NCBI GenBank assembly: GCA_963921825.1
Contig: OY997588.1
Coordinates: forward strand, 82,775,043-82,839,042
Length of the DNA: 64,000 nucleotides
Origin: Erodium maritimum
Lineage: Eukaryota > Streptophyta > Magnoliopsida > Geraniales > Geraniaceae
Direction of reading: 5' to 3'
Below the pieces are notes generated by a model. The model ran no database searches. It had not been told where the DNA came from and was given only the letters and a program-made list of their open reading frames with translations. Numbering within the stretch: the first letter of the stretch is position 1; every line of letters begins with the position of its first letter. Position numbers and translations under genes: made by a program. Positions 20,096 through 31,805 of this stretch are shown here, piece by piece.

Positions 20096-22915
20096 TCATG
20101 AACTCTGCAAGCGTTCCACCAAGTCGGAACTTCCAAGCTTATAGGTTTCGTAGCGAATCCCTTTGATTCTATAACTGCAAACAACATCTCGGACATGTTC
20201 AACTTTCCAATAATCTTCTCCATGTTCCGGCATCACTCTCAGCACGAATGGCCGTCCCATATCTCTGATTCGGAGTCTCTTGAGGCTTTTGAGATGGAAT
20301 ATCCCAGCAGGCACTTCCTTCATATCTGGGCTCGGACCAATCGTTAGAGCTTCAAGAACAGGCATTGCTCCCTTTTCGATCGTCAGCGTGTTTAGTCTGT
20401 TAATGCTTTTGAGTTCCAACATCTTGAGTTTTGGAAACTCACCTTCCCTAACGTGCAATTGCTCTCCGCTATACGCATCATAGAGCACGAGGCTCGTCAA
20501 ACTAGGCAAAGCATGTAGGGACTTCAACGGATCATCCATTAGTCTTGAGAAAAACATGCGTAGAGTGGCCACATTGTGAAGTTGAGAAAACCAGGGAGGC
20601 AGTCTCAGCAAACGACCCCTTAAAGAGAGGTTCCATAGAAATGGAGGGGGACTTGAAAGAGCTGCAAGATCTAGAATCTCTGATTCGTTCGCTGACCTCA
20701 GATCAAATACTTCAAGGTGGATCATCTTCTCCAAGGCGGCACATAAAGAACTTGCATTTTTCGCCGTGACATTAGTAATGCGCAACTCTCTCAACTCCTT
20801 CAACTTCATTAACCCTTCAATGATGCCAACTCCATCCGTTACATCCACAGCATCTAATATCTGCAAATCTTGCAAGTTCCCAATTCGGTCTCCTATCCTC
20901 AGGCCCCTTCTTGATTGCAAACTGTACTCGTTTGCAGAGTTGTCGTAGCCACATAAGAGATGTCTCAGCTTATGGAGGCGATAACCCTCAACCGGTAGCT
21001 CTTGCAATAGTGTCTGTTGCACATTCAAAGTCTGAAGATTGAGTAACCTCCCAATTGACTTAGGAAGACTGTTTATTTTCGTGTTGCGCACGCTTAAGTA
21101 TCTCAAATGTAGTAGACTTCCCACATTCTGAGGGAGGTGATCAAGAGGAGCATCTTCCAAGTCCAAAACTTTTAGAAGCTTGAAGCATTCAAATAGTTTA
21201 TCCATAAAGGAGTTGTGCAGTTTATCACCACCAAAAATGAAAAGGGAACGAACTGGAAGGCTTCTTTCTGAATGAAACACATTATTACCTGCAAAGTTGC
21301 TGGAGACTGATAGGCGTCGGGTTTCTTTATCTAAATCCTCCGAAACTCGACAGAAATTTAACTTTCCAGATAATGAAAGGATTGTTTCGCGCATAAGATC
21401 ATGAACTCTGCAGAGTTTGTCACCTCCACCATAATCCCGAGATATCTGGATCATGTTTCTCTGGATGAGCTCTATCAAATATTCATATCCAACCTGTTCT
21501 GGTGTTGAGTCCTTCCTTGCTTCTACAAAACCCTCAGCAATCCATTGCTGAATCAGTCTTGAACCAGCAATATTATAGTCTTCTGGAAAGACACCAAAGT
21601 ACAAGAAGCAAGATTTGAGGTGGGGAGGCAAATCATGATAACTGAGAGAGAGAATTTTCGTGATGTTTGTAAGATGAGGATTGCACTCCAACTCGGATTG
21701 AAGCCTTCCATGTAGTTTTTGCCACTCTGACATGGTCTTATTTTTGGTACATAATAGTCCCCCAACAGCCTCAATTGCAAGGGGCAATCCTCCACATTTC
21801 CGAACAATGTCCAGAGATAAATTCCTTAACGTTTCAGGGCAACACCCTCCAAACTCAAATTTGAATGCTTTAATGCAAAAGAGCTCCCAAGCCAGATCTA
21901 GAGACAAAGGCTGCAACTGATGGATATGAACACTCGATGATCTCTTACAAAAGGTTGCAACCTCTATGTTCCGTGTTGTGATTATTATTCTATTACCAGT
22001 GTTATCGTCGGGCAAAGCATACTCTATATCAGCCCAGAAGTTCACATTCCATACATCGTCAAACACAACAACGTACCTCTTTCCTTGCAAGTCTTGCCTT
22101 AGTTTATTGACCAGGCGTACATGTTCTTCCATGCTGCCAATTGCCTCCCCAGCGAGAGCAGATTGTTTTGATTGTGAAAATTGCATTATCAAGCTCCTTA
22201 GTAGCTCTTCTTTTTTATATGACTGAGACACAGTCACCCAAGCAGAGCACTCAAAGTGGTGTTTCACTGTATTGCTATCTGAGACGATCTTAACAAGAGT
22301 GGTCTTGCCGAGTCCTCCCATGCCTACCACAGAGACCACCTTGCGTTCGGGTGGGCCTTCCAGCAACAAACCTATCAGTTCAAGCTTTGCATCCTCAAAC
22401 CCAACAACGTCAGCTGCTGAGACAAAACGAGAAGCCACTCGAGGATCACTCCACGCGTCGAGACTATCACTAACACTAACAACACTGCTGAATTTGTATC
22501 TGTCACTTCTCTCCTTGATTTCAGCAAGCTGTGTCTTGATCTGTTGGACCTCACCAGCAACCCTACAGCGCCATCGTGGGTTCTCGAGAAAGAAGGCCAT
22601 CTTTTTGATGTGGCCGGTGAATCCATTCCCAAGTCCATGTTGTGCCATGTGAAGCATATACTTGTCCATGAGATCTTCCATCTGGAACGCAACCTCTCTC
22701 ACTTGTTTGACCCAAACTTGCACGCCGCCTTGTTGGTTGGGTCCTTCCTTGTCTGCTCTAGCATCTGCCTCCCTGAGGAAGGAATGTATGGTCTCCAGTT
22801 CATCTTTGATGTACTGAACTTGTCTGCAGAGGCTTCCTGCGCCCGGAAATTTCACTTCTTCTGCTAGAAACCCGATCAACTTTTCAATCACCAGCCATAC
22901 CACTGTCTCGGCCAT
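20096..22915 (-). CDS. CC-NBS-LRR disease-resistance protein (RPM1-like)
   Basis: An intracellular immune receptor (NLR) that would detect pathogen effectors or modified host proteins. The frame is open from 23014, but I place the start at the internal ATG at 22915, because MAETVVWLVIEKL is the family's usual N-terminus; that gives about 939 residues. Numbered from the upstream ATG (23014), the motifs run in order: coiled coil with the EDVID-like MEDLMD (112-117), P-loop GMGGLGKTT (231-239), kinase-2 VVVFDDVW (315-322), RNBS-B RIIITTRN (342-349), GLPLAI (409-414), RNBS-D CFLYFGVFPEDY (469-480), MHD as VHDLM (537-541), then leucine-rich repeats from about 600 to near the end. All nucleotide-binding motifs are intact and there is no internal stop. 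It is intronless, as is common in this clade. RIN4-type proteins are known guardees of RPM1-like receptors; a NOI-domain gene lies 38 kb away, but a link is speculative. Confidence 0.95.
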   Translation of the reverse strand: MAETVVWLVIEKLIGFLAEEVKFPGAGSLCRQVQYIKDELETIHSFLREADARADKEGPNQQGGVQVWVKQVREVAFQMEDLMDKYMLHMAQHGLGNGFTGHIKKMAFFLENPRWRCRVAGEVQQIKTQLAEIKERSDRYKFSSVVSVSDSLDAWSDPRVASRFVSAADVVGFEDAKLELIGLLLEGPPERKVVSVVGMGGLGKTTLVKIVSDSNTVKHHFECSAWVTVSQSYKKEELLRSLIMQFSQSKQSALAGEAIGSMEEHVRLVNKLRQDLQGKRYVVVFDDVWNVNFWADIEYALPDDNTGNRIIITTRNIEVATFCKRSSSVHIHQLQPLSLDLAWELFCIKAFKFEFGGCCPETLRNLSLDIVRKCGGLPLAIEAVGGLLCTKNKTMSEWQKLHGRLQSELECNPHLTNITKILSLSYHDLPPHLKSCFLYFGVFPEDYNIAGSRLIQQWIAEGFVEARKDSTPEQVGYEYLIELIQRNMIQISRDYGGGDKLCRVHDLMRETILSLSGKLNFCRVSEDLDKETRRLSVSSNFAGNNVFHSERSLPVRSLFIFGGDKLHNSFMDKLFECFKLLKVLDLEDAPLDHLPQNVGSLLHLRYLSVRNTKINSLPKSIGRLLNLQTLNVQQTLLQELPVEGYRLHKLRHLLCGYDNSANEYSLQSRRGLRIGDRIGNLQDLQILDAVDVTDGVGIIEGLMKLKELRELRITNVTAKNASSLCAALEKMIHLEVFDLRSANESEILDLAALSSPPPFLWNLSLRGRLLRLPPWFSQLHNVATLRMFFSRLMDDPLKSLHALPSLTSLVLYDAYSGEQLHVREGEFPKLKMLELKSINRLNTLTIEKGAMPVLEALTIGPSPDMKEVPAGIFHLKSLKRLRIRDMGRPFVLRVMPEHGEDYWKVEHVRDVVCSYRIKGIRYETYKLGSSDLVERLQSS

Positions 22916-23810
22916 ACTTGTCTCATTCTCTTGATTTCTTTCTCTACCACTGGATCTGGTTTCATTTGCCCCATTCAGAGTTACACAACATTCAGTGGTT
23001 GACTTGGAAATCAAGCCAGGCCACTAGTTTCCAGTCAAATGATAGCCAATTGGATCTCCCTTCCATAAGGAAAAAGTCTAACAAAAAAACAAGTTTGGTG
23101 AAGAAAGAGATAATCAAGCATGTTGTAATATGACCATTCAATTAATTACATATATGATTAAGCTGTTAAGTCTGGAAATTGGAATCATGAGTTGGGTCGA
23201 TATCAGAATATAATTGACTGTAATTTAAAATTTGGCATTGGTTGATTATTTAATTCTAACAACGAAATTGTCAAAGTTTTGCCCTCTTTAAATTGGTTGA
23301 TTGGGAATAGAGTAAATAGTAATACCTAATAAAACAGCAGGAGGAGGAGCCAAAGAGTCTATGTCTCCAAACACTCCCCGAACGAAGCACAACGTCCACG
23401 ATCGTCTTACCGACGCTCATGCTTCACCTCCAAATTCATAAACCCATCAAGCTTATCGACCACCAAAAGCAAAACCCACCGAGATTATACAAAGAATCTC
23501 CACCTTGTTGATTAACTTTCCCGAGAAAGAAGATTTTCCCAGAAAATTCACACAAAAAAAGACCCTATTGCAATTTGGAAGAGCTCCCGGTTGAGAGTTG
23601 TAGAGGGGGAGAAGTCAAAATATTAAAATGCTGTTGCTCCAAACAAGTCAGTAGAGAGAATCTGTGAACGAGATAGGGAAGATAACTATCCACCGTGGGG
23701 AAAAGCAGATGAAACCCTTGAGCAGCTACACTGTGATAGTGTCCGACCATACCAACACTGCTGTTATCGCAGCCCAACATTTCTTTTAATTTTGATTACT
23801 GATCTGACGT
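22916..23810. other. 5' flank of the NBS-LRR gene
   Basis: Upstream of the minus-strand receptor. 22916-23014 extends the open frame by 33 codons, probably 5' UTR. The rest has no recognised TE; 23565-23780 holds a 71-codon minus ORF without recognisable features. No TATA box or defence motif is claimed. Confidence 0.3.
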
Positions 23811-23900
23811 TAGTTTTTTTTTTTTGAACGAAAAGTACATCATTTATTATTAATTAAAAAAATCAGAACAAGAGATAGAATCCTCGAAAATTCATGTTTT
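23811..23900 (-). mobile_element. Possible minus-strand LINE 3' tail
   Basis: A run of thirteen or so Ts at about 23814 followed by 'gaacgaaaagtacatcattt' and 'attattaatt' resembles the reverse complement of plant LINE 3' ends (…aataataaa…poly A). No coding region is attached. Confidence 0.3.
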
Positions 23901-24339
23901 ACAAATCTCTTGGAAAATTTTAATATAATATCCAGTTAAATATTTAATTTCAGAATAATATCCTGATAGAATTTATTTATATTTTCATACTTAAACCAAC
24001 CATTTAATAACGATTTCATACGTAGTCGTCAATTTTCGGTTAGTTTTGGATGGAAAATAAATAAAAAAAATCCATACTACCCCAAAACAACCCCTTACTA
24101 TTCAAACAAACAACAATATTAGATTTTATAATAAATCAAATCAAAATCAAAATTAAATAAACTATTTTTTTATTCTTAGTCTATTTCCTTAAAAATTTCT
24201 TTATTTTCTTAATTAAAATCCTGATTTATTAAAAAGACCAAAATTAAAGAATATTTTGTCAAATCTTCAACATTCCAAAGCCAAATCTATGTGTTCTTTA
24301 GTTTCACAGAGATGAGTGTGTTCTTAAGATTTCAGAGAG

Positions 24340-24575
24340 ATGACTTATTTCCCCTCCAAAAGAATCCCACCATATCTGAACTCGGTTCATGCATCATTTT
24401 TACGGAGAGGGAGATCTGAAGAAGAAGAAAAGGAGATAGAGGTTGCCGCATCAGAAATTGAATTCAGATCTGAACTCGTCTTCTCCAGTAAGCACGAGAC
24501 GACCAAGGTTGCGGCAGAAGAACTCGAGTTCAAATCTGAACTCGGCTTCTCCGGTGAGCACGTGACGGCTATTGC
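24340..24575 (+). pseudogene. Coding-like acidic segment inside the Mutator-like element
   Basis: An open frame begins at ATG 24340 and is interrupted at 24575 by the solo LTR; after LTR removal it would continue from 27178 for about 28 codons to a stop. It contains an imperfect 66-bp tandem duplication, giving two copies of an E(I/L)EF(R/K)SEL(V/G)FS(S/G) segment. I recognise no family. It may be a host gene fragment captured by the element (Pack-MULE style) or a chance frame. Confidence 0.35.
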
Positions 24576-27172
24576 TGTCACGCCCCAAATCCGGTTTTGA
24601 CCAGACTCGAGACGTGAGCTTAAAAAAATAATTAAATAAGGCAATTTAAATGAGATAAGTTTAAACATGAAGTTCTGAAATCCATAAATCCGATAAAAAA
24701 AATCCGCAACTCATAAAAACCATCAAAATAAGAGTTTAGTTCAAATAACAGTATATCTCTAGACCACTAGACAAGACCCTCTCTGGCTCCCAAGCGCCGA
24801 GAATCCCGCTAGCACAAGTCCCGCTCAAGACCTGAAAAACAACAAGGTAAAGGGGTGAGCTTTCGCTCAGTAGGAAAAGTAGTTAAGGTTATGAACATCC
24901 GTTCACCACCACGAGTAACCGTCCAATTAAGGCATATTAGCAAAGCACAACCCGAAAGACATCCACATAAGTTTACCAAACACTAAACACTTTCGCAAGA
25001 CCAATACGACATTAAACAACGCACACAATCAAACGTCAAGCATACAACACATAGCAGAACAAACACATAACTAACACTGCATTCCCGACATCATCGGCTA
25101 TCACAGCCGTCCCAATTATATCGTACCGTAACACACAACATCGGTCCCGATATCTTCTCGTCACGTAGACTCGGGGTAACATCCCGGACCGGCAATCCCT
25201 CAGTTGGACGTCTTCCCGTCACGTAGACTCGGGGCCTCATGCATACCGACCGACACATACCTCGGTCGTACGCCTTCCCGGACCACAGAGCATCGGGGTA
25301 ATGATCACACCATCCTCGTCCTCGATACCCTACACCGACATACTATCTCAATGTAGGTATCATACCGGACACACCTCCTCTCGGAACACGCATCAAGAGA
25401 GTAACATGCATCACAACGCCATAGCTCGACCACGGTATACCAACCGAGCCAATTCACCATAACACACATATCAATCTATCACTCGCCCGATCAAATCACA
25501 ATCAATGGTTCACATCACATCACGCATGACACACTTGCCCAAACATAGCAACAACATGCTACACCGAGTATATCTTATTATGACTCTCAATCAACGGCTA
25601 CAACAAGTATCATGCATCTCAATCATAGATCAAGGCATCACAATCAACACGCAACCCCAAGGCTTGACATGACCATTCTACCAGCACGCCAAGTTCCCAA
25701 GAAATGAAAGCGATTATTCTAGTGAATCACATCTTATATGCAAACTAAGACCTTTCCGGTTATTATTATTATCAAAAAGGCATACGAGTAACTTTCCGTA
25801 ATTAAATCGGTATTCGCTACTTTCCCTACCTCAAACTCAAAAGTACTTCACTCTTAGCTGGTGACGACCTGGCTACCTTCCTCCTCCACTTCACGAGATC
25901 CAACCGTCTCCTCCTCCGTCAAGCTCGGGTCCAAAGTCTTGGAATACAAAACAATACTCGAATCAAAACCAATTCAGTTGCGTTTTTAACGATAACAACT
26001 AAATTAAGCCCGAAAGTACAACATAGGAAAAAGGGGAATTGGGCCAGAATGAGGCCCAAAGACCCGGAACTCGACCCGGCCCGTGCAGCACACCAGCCCA
26101 GCAACCGACCCGGCCCGCGCCACAGACCGGCCCGGAATCAGGCACGGCCCGTGCGGCACACCGTGCCGGACCCTGGCCCGGTCCGTGCGGCACTCCGTGC
26201 CGGAACCTGGCCCGGTCCGTGCGGTGTTTCCGTGCCGGAACCTGGCCCTCTCCGTGTCCCATTCCGTAACAGATTTGGGCAGACCCCCTTCTTCTTCCCC
26301 ACCTTCGTTTTCCACGAATTTCAACATCAAAACTCCATTGATGAACTCATAAACCTCCAAAATAGATTCAATCACCTCCAATACTTCAATTCCCTCAATG
26401 AGTTTCATCAAAACTACTCAAAACAATAGATTTCCATCAACAACTTCACTTCCATCCACAAAAAAAAACAACTAACATCATCAAACCTTAACCCAACCGT
26501 TATTAGCATTTCTCTATCAAAACTAATGAATCAAACTCAACCAAAACGAAAATGGATTTGAGGATTACCTTGGTAGTGAAGAGTAGATGAAGAAAATGGG
26601 ATTTTAGAGGAGTTTTGGTGAAGAAACAAGCTAAAGTTCCTTCCTTTTCCTTCTTTCTTCTTCCTTAAGCTTCCTTAGTTCTTCTCTCTCTCTCCCCCTC
26701 TCTCTATAATTTGGACACCTTGTGAAAATATGCTGAAATTGGTCCAAAATGGTGTATTAGACCTAGATAGCAAGATGTCCAAAATACCCCCTTGCCTTAT
26801 CTCTTCCCAAGTTCAACTATTAAGGCATAAGGGTCAAAACACATTCATTTCTTCCCTTCCAAGAAAACATGGACACATGTCCATGTGGGGACCACTTCAA
26901 GCTTAAATAATTCCAGCTCAATTAATTAAATGGATTTAGTTCCTAATCGGATCGCGTTTGACCGATAAAAGGTCCGGGTTGACTTTTCCCAATATTACAG
27001 TCATTAGAAAGGAAACAGCTCAATTAAGCTAACCGTAACGATGGCTAAGCTTTTTGGGCTCCGGAAAGGTCCCGAATGACTCCCGGAATCATCGGTTGAC
27101 TTTTCCGATAAAAAGTCAACTTTCGCCGAAAACCTCCGGTTCGAACGGAAACGACCGGGGGCGGTTCTTACA
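24576..27172 (-). mobile_element. Solo LTR, 2597 bp, related to the TGTCACGCCCC family
   Basis: Begins TGTCACGCCCC, ends GGTTCTTACA, and is flanked by an exact 5-bp duplication attgc (24571-24575 and 27173-27177). It shares termini and several internal blocks with the LTRs at 1552 and 10656 but is otherwise diverged, so it is another subfamily. Its closest partner in this window is the LTR ending at 52736, which has the same 'ccccaaatcc' start. Short repeats 'cttcccgtcacgtagactcg' at about 25150-25280 and GC-rich 'gacccggcccg' repeats at about 26060-26250 occur inside. Overlapping ORFs of 76-135 codons on both strands around 26000-26430 come from the GC-rich repeats and are not genes. Confidence 0.88.
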
Positions 27173-28099
27173 ATTGCTTACAGTTGTCTTTTATCGTTCC
27201 TCACGATGTGGTCTCGCCGCCTTTTCCGGCCCGTTCACGGAGACGATGGAGAATAAGCTCTAGGACAGGGGTACCAGAGATCTAGAATCGAGACCGGACT
27301 GCGCGATCTACTTCCATACCACCATGCGCTACGGTGAGATGAAGATTGAAGACGGTGAGGTCGAGAGGAGAATAAATTGGGGCTTGGGTATGGGTCCTCT
27401 TGTAGCTTGGATTTGGTGAGAGAAATAGAAGAAAAAATTTAAACTTGCTTTTCTTGATTTGGGGTGAAGGAGATGTAGACGTTGAGGGTCTTAGATGTAT
27501 GATGTGTGATGTATGATGTTGACAGAGATGTATGGTGTATGATGTAAAAAATATTAATTATGAATGATTAAATAATTGATTATGATTTTTTAAAATAAAA
27601 TGTTTTTTAAAAAAACAAAATTGATTTTTATAAAAAAAAATTGATTTTTAAATAAAAACTGATTTTTATAAAAATAAAAATTGATCTTTGTACAAAAACT
27701 GAATTTTTAAAAATTAAACTGATTTTTAAAAATTAAAATATGATTTTTTAAGTATGATTTTTTAAAATAAAAAAGATTAAACAAAAAAAAAGTTGGTATT
27801 ATTGACATTTCATCGCTTGAGTGGCATTGTTCTAAAAATTTGAATGTTATTTGGGTGTATTATGGATTTTTTTTTACCTATTTTCCATCCAAAACCAACA
27901 TAAAGTTAACAGCTGGGTATGAAACTGTTATTAAATGTTTGGTTTAGGTATCAAAGTGCAAATTTTTTGCGAGGGTATTATACTGAAATTAAATGTTTGG
28001 CAGGGTATTATATTGAAATTTTACTAGGGTCACAAACGGTTTCAAAGATAAAGACAAAAATTAAAATTAAAGAGTGGACATAGGTCATTGCTTTTTGGG

Positions 28100-28990
28100 T
28101 TAATGGAGTTTGGAAGGTAAAGCACAAAAAAGATTTATGATTTTGGGAGGATGACAAGGCACGAGAGCGGTTGACAATGTTTTGTTAGGTTCATATTCGA
28201 TCGAAATCGAGTGACAAATTGGTTTGGTCTAAATTTCCCAAGAGTCTTTCGCCAGCTTCCACTTATAAATTGTTGATTAGGGAGCTTGGGAACACGTCAC
28301 CTTGGGCTCGGCTTATTTGGGTTAAGAATGTTTCGTCGAAAATATGCTCGTTTGTGTGGTTATTAACTCATGGGGCAGCTCCTAGTATGTGTTTTCTGGA
28401 GGCAAAAGGGTGTAAAATATCTTTAATGACAATGAGATGCTATTTCTAAAAGAATTGCTTTGAGGATCAGGATCATTTATTCCTGCATTGTGAATTTGTG
28501 TGATTTTTTCGGGGAAAAGTTTATTCATGGTAAGGTTTTAGTGGACAATGTCGAAGGATATTGTAGCTTGTATTTTGAGTTGAGAAGACTTTTGATCTCG
28601 ATCTTGGAGGGAAGCTTGGCTGTTGGTGGGTTATGCTACAATTTGGAGCATTTGGATTTGCAAGAACCATATAGATTTTAATGCTAAGTTGGAGTCGACA
28701 GACAAGGTGCTTCTGGGCTTGTAAATACACTGTTTTGGCATGTTGCTGGATGCAAGTTTATTGAAGGCAAAAGTTGAATGAGAGTTGTGGCTTAAAGCAC
28801 CAGGAGAATGTTTGCTAGGAAGCAGTAATCGAGTGGGTAGTCGGTCTTAGGGACCCATCCGCACTCAGCGGTACGTGAGTTCTTGTGTATGTTTTTACCT
28901 TTTTTTTTCCAGTTGTGAGCCTGATCCTTCGGTTGATCGACCCCTCTGTATGTATGTTCTTCATATTCAAAGTTAATAAATCCATTTCTT
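28100..28990 (+). mobile_element. LINE 3' fragment with zinc-binding RT tail (zf-RVT)
   Basis: The plus strand at 28219-28449 encodes ASTYKLLIRELG, then WARLIWVKNVSSKICSFVWLL, matching the cysteine/histidine domain that follows reverse transcriptase in plant L1-type LINEs ('…W..IW…P.K...F.W'). The frame breaks soon afterwards, and about 500 bp of 3' UTR follows, ending 'ttaataaatccatttcttat' plus A8 at about 28990. The insertion is 5'-truncated at an uncertain point; no TSD was confirmed. Confidence 0.7.
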
Positions 28991-28999
28991 ATAAAAAAA

Positions 29000-30040
29000 A
29001 TGGTTTATAGATAACCGACACGGAAGCTGATAAGTAAAACTAAACTGTGGAGAACCGCTCAAGATGATGCCTAAACGTTGCTTGATCTCATAGGGAGGTC
29101 TCTTTTCGCCGTGAAGAGTACAATGAAAATGAACTTGATAGTAAGTAGGGAAATATTTGCGTCGTGAGGAGTACTAGTGAACCTAGACTGGCGAATTTAC
29201 CTTAACTGAATCTTACAAAAAGGGAAAAACAGAGACAGTAAAGAAGAACCAAACGATCATGTTGATTCGGCATCGAGAGACTAGGGAGGAGGCATCAGTG
29301 GAGGCCAGGGGGTGGATACATCGATGGAGGCTTCATAGACGACGAGGGCTGATCAGGGGAGATGATCTGACACGAAGAGATCGAGGGGCTCCGTGACGGG
29401 GAGGTCGACTGATGCAGAGGTGAGCCTGGCGAAAACCATCAGAGTTGTAGAGGGGGACCCGAACAAGATCGGGGACACATCGTTGGTGGCGCGAGGGAGC
29501 CAACGACGCATTGGATAGCGACGATGCGAAGGGAGCTCCAATAGAAAAAGAAGCCATAACAGAGCTCATGAGAAGAAGTATGACCATGCGTGAGATTTGT
29601 CAACTATAATCCGAACTCAAGATCAAGAGAACAATGGACTGAATAGGAAAATGGATGATGTTTCTATGCCTTTTTGTTCGGTTATGACATCGCCAAAATG
29701 ACAAAGGATGAGATCATTTATGGTAACATGATTTGACAAATACAAAGTCAAGAGTTCGTGTGACTTGGGTAATTATGAGCCTTGCTAAGAGTTTCCCATA
29801 ACTTGTGGATGAAATGTCGATTTCCGTCTTACTGCCAACGCCATATGAATCATAAAGGGCCACACTCAATAAAGTGAAGATCACAACGAAATGAACCTTA
29901 AAGGTTCGATTAAATTAATCGATGAAGTTATATTTTATATAACAAAGCTTATTCGTTTAATTTATTGCTCATAGGATAAAACTATTATTTACATTTAATT
30001 ATTGTCTTGCATAATAGACAAAGCTTGTACATAATTTGAC
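29000..30040. other. No recognised gene
   Basis: 29330-29590 contains a minus-strand 84-codon ORF in GC-rich sequence, with an overlapping 62-codon frame; neither shows a domain. The rest is AT-rich without TE ends that I can define. Confidence 0.3.
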
Positions 30041-30050
30041 GTCAATTGAA

Positions 30051-30308
30051 GATCATAATTTGAATCTGTAAAGCGACTCCCCGGTGATCAATGCTCAACC
30101 TTTGATATAAGAGGTCATTTGTTCGATCACACATAATAAATGTAGGTGTGCACTTGTTGTACTGTTTGTGCGCACTGTGTTGCATTTTTTTCGTTTTGCT
30201 CTCGAGACTGTGACGTGTCGTATTTCTCTTTACCATATGCGTTTTTCAGATGTATGTACATATCCTCATTGATATATAAAGTTTAACATTAATTCTGTAA
30301 AAAAAAAA
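30051..30308 (+). mobile_element. SINE-like retrotransposon
   Basis: About 250 bp with a tRNA-like head: 'aaagcgactccccggtgatc' then 'aagaggtcatttgttcgatc', the latter resembling a Pol III B box (GGTTCGATC). It ends in an A10 tail. 'agatcataat' before the unit and 'agatcatgat' after the tail would be a target duplication with one mismatch. No ORF. Head boundary approximate. Confidence 0.5.
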
Positions 30309-30354
30309 GATCATGATCCGTAATAATTTAAAAAATAAAATATCAACTTGTAAC

Positions 30355-31112
30355 TAGGGGTGGGCGTCAGACGGTGACCACCCTTTTAACCCTAAACCGG
30401 TAACCGGACCGTAACTATCGATTTACTAAGATCAATAACCGTCATTGTCCCCATAATCGACGGTTATCTAAGAATCCGACAGCTTACAGAGTCGGTCGAT
30501 TACGATTTATATCCGGTTCACCAAGCCCTTTGTGCTTTTTTGGGCCTTCATTTTAAGCTTCAAATTTGAACCATGATTTAAGTTCTTTAGAGAAATTTAT
30601 ACTTCATTTCTATATGTTTACATCATTTTGAATATTTTTCAATTTAGTTAACAAAGTTCTCGGTGACGATCGGTCTTTTACCCACTCCATTATTAGGGTT
30701 AAGGTTAATTGGTGAATGAAAAATAAATGGACTTGAATGCAAATAGGTTGGTTATTGAAAATTAAATGGACTAAAAGTAAAATGGGCTTAGCTCATAAAC
30801 TTATATAATTTCGGTAAAAGATGTTGAGCCAAAGCAGGACTTAAAACAACCCAATTTAAATTAAATCAATTTGAGCTTAAGTCTGGGCAACCCAATATAA
30901 ACGGAAAAGTAATAGGTTTATGAAATAAAAGCCGATCGAATGGTTTTTTTTATCGGTTTGAAAGATACAAAATTGTACCTAACTAAAATGCCGTCGGATT
31001 GATATTTTTTAACCGTAACCGTCGTCGATGACACCGATTCGGATGATTTCGATAACAATGACGATCGGTAAAAGCCGATTTTCGATGATGACCAAATATT
31101 TAGACACCCCTA
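30355..31112. mobile_element. Non-autonomous hAT element, 758 bp
   Basis: Begins TAGGGGTGGGC and ends GACACCCCTA, and is flanked by an exact 8-bp duplication cttgtaac (30347-30354 and 31113-31120). Subterminal regions carry repeated 'ggt(a/t)accg', 'cgatcgg' and 'aaccgtaac' motifs. There is no transposase. It is a second, different member of the TAGGG-type hAT group seen at 17653-18514. Confidence 0.88.
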
Positions 31113-31120
31113 CTTGTAAC

Positions 31121-31805
31121 AGGTTCATGATACATAAATATATTTTTTCCACTATATCTATTATCTAGTACGTTACAAAAACAATGTTTTGATTTAGTAA
31201 ATTCAATTTCAATATAGAAACCGAGCGGATCACAGAACCATACAGTGCACTTGAACACATACTATCAGGATCTCTTGAGACAGACCAGGCGTCGCGTGAC
31301 TAGAGTTTCAAAGTTCTTCTGTTCGAGTCTTCCGATAAAAGTGAAGTACTAAACCTAGATTTCCTGAATCACACCAAGCAGGAGCTCCCATAGCTTGTCA
31401 GATTCTTCAAGGTGAAATATTTCTTTCGACCCCTCAATTTTTTCCCATTCCCATTTTCGTATTCGATAACTGTCGCCAATTTTTTCCATTCCGTTTGGTT
31501 CCCGAGAAACCTAGAAGAAAAAAGAAGTCCAAATTTGAATTTTTGAGATCGCTTCAATATGTACCTGATCTACAGAACTGAACATTATGTACCTGATTTG
31601 TGGGTCTATCTTTACTTCGTTTGATTTTTATGCTTGCGTTTCTTTCAGGATTACTTCAAAGTTATCTGATTCGTAATTTGGGATGATTTAATCATTTGAT
31701 GGGATATTATGTCTAATTTTTGGGAGAATTTGCCTGTGTTGAGAATTTTCGCTATGGACTTAGTGCTGAATTAAGTTTTGTAATTGTTGATTTTGTAATA
31801 CCCAG
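31121..31805. promoter_or_regulatory. Upstream region of the p24 gene
   Basis: No TE ends recognised. It should contain the promoter and 5' UTR of the plus-strand p24 gene; an intron in the 5' UTR cannot be excluded ('…taatacccag' ends just before the ATG and would serve as a splice acceptor). No core promoter element is claimed. Confidence 0.35.

Larger units (their letters stand above)
23912..28024. mobile_element. Long-TIR Mutator-like element, non-autonomous, split by a solo LTR
   Basis: The left arm (23912 to about 24090) and the reverse complement of the right arm (about 27840 to 28024) are homologous for more than 150 bp. They share G(G/T)AAAATTT at the tip, 'tatttaatttcag', 'aaaccaa(a/c)catttaata', and '(g/a)gttttggatggaaaata' further in. 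Long TIRs without a transposase fit non-autonomous Mutator-like elements. The 2.6 kb solo LTR at 24576-27172 is nested inside. I could not find a clean 9-bp target duplication at the tips, so the exact ends may be off by a few bases. Confidence 0.7.

Noticed and set aside
20545..22867. Plus-strand ORFs of 60-126 codons
   Set aside because: Antisense shadows of the NBS-LRR gene.
26004..26429. Overlapping Pro/Arg-rich ORFs on both strands in the solo LTR
   Set aside because: GC-rich repeat lacking stops by composition; both strands are open at once.
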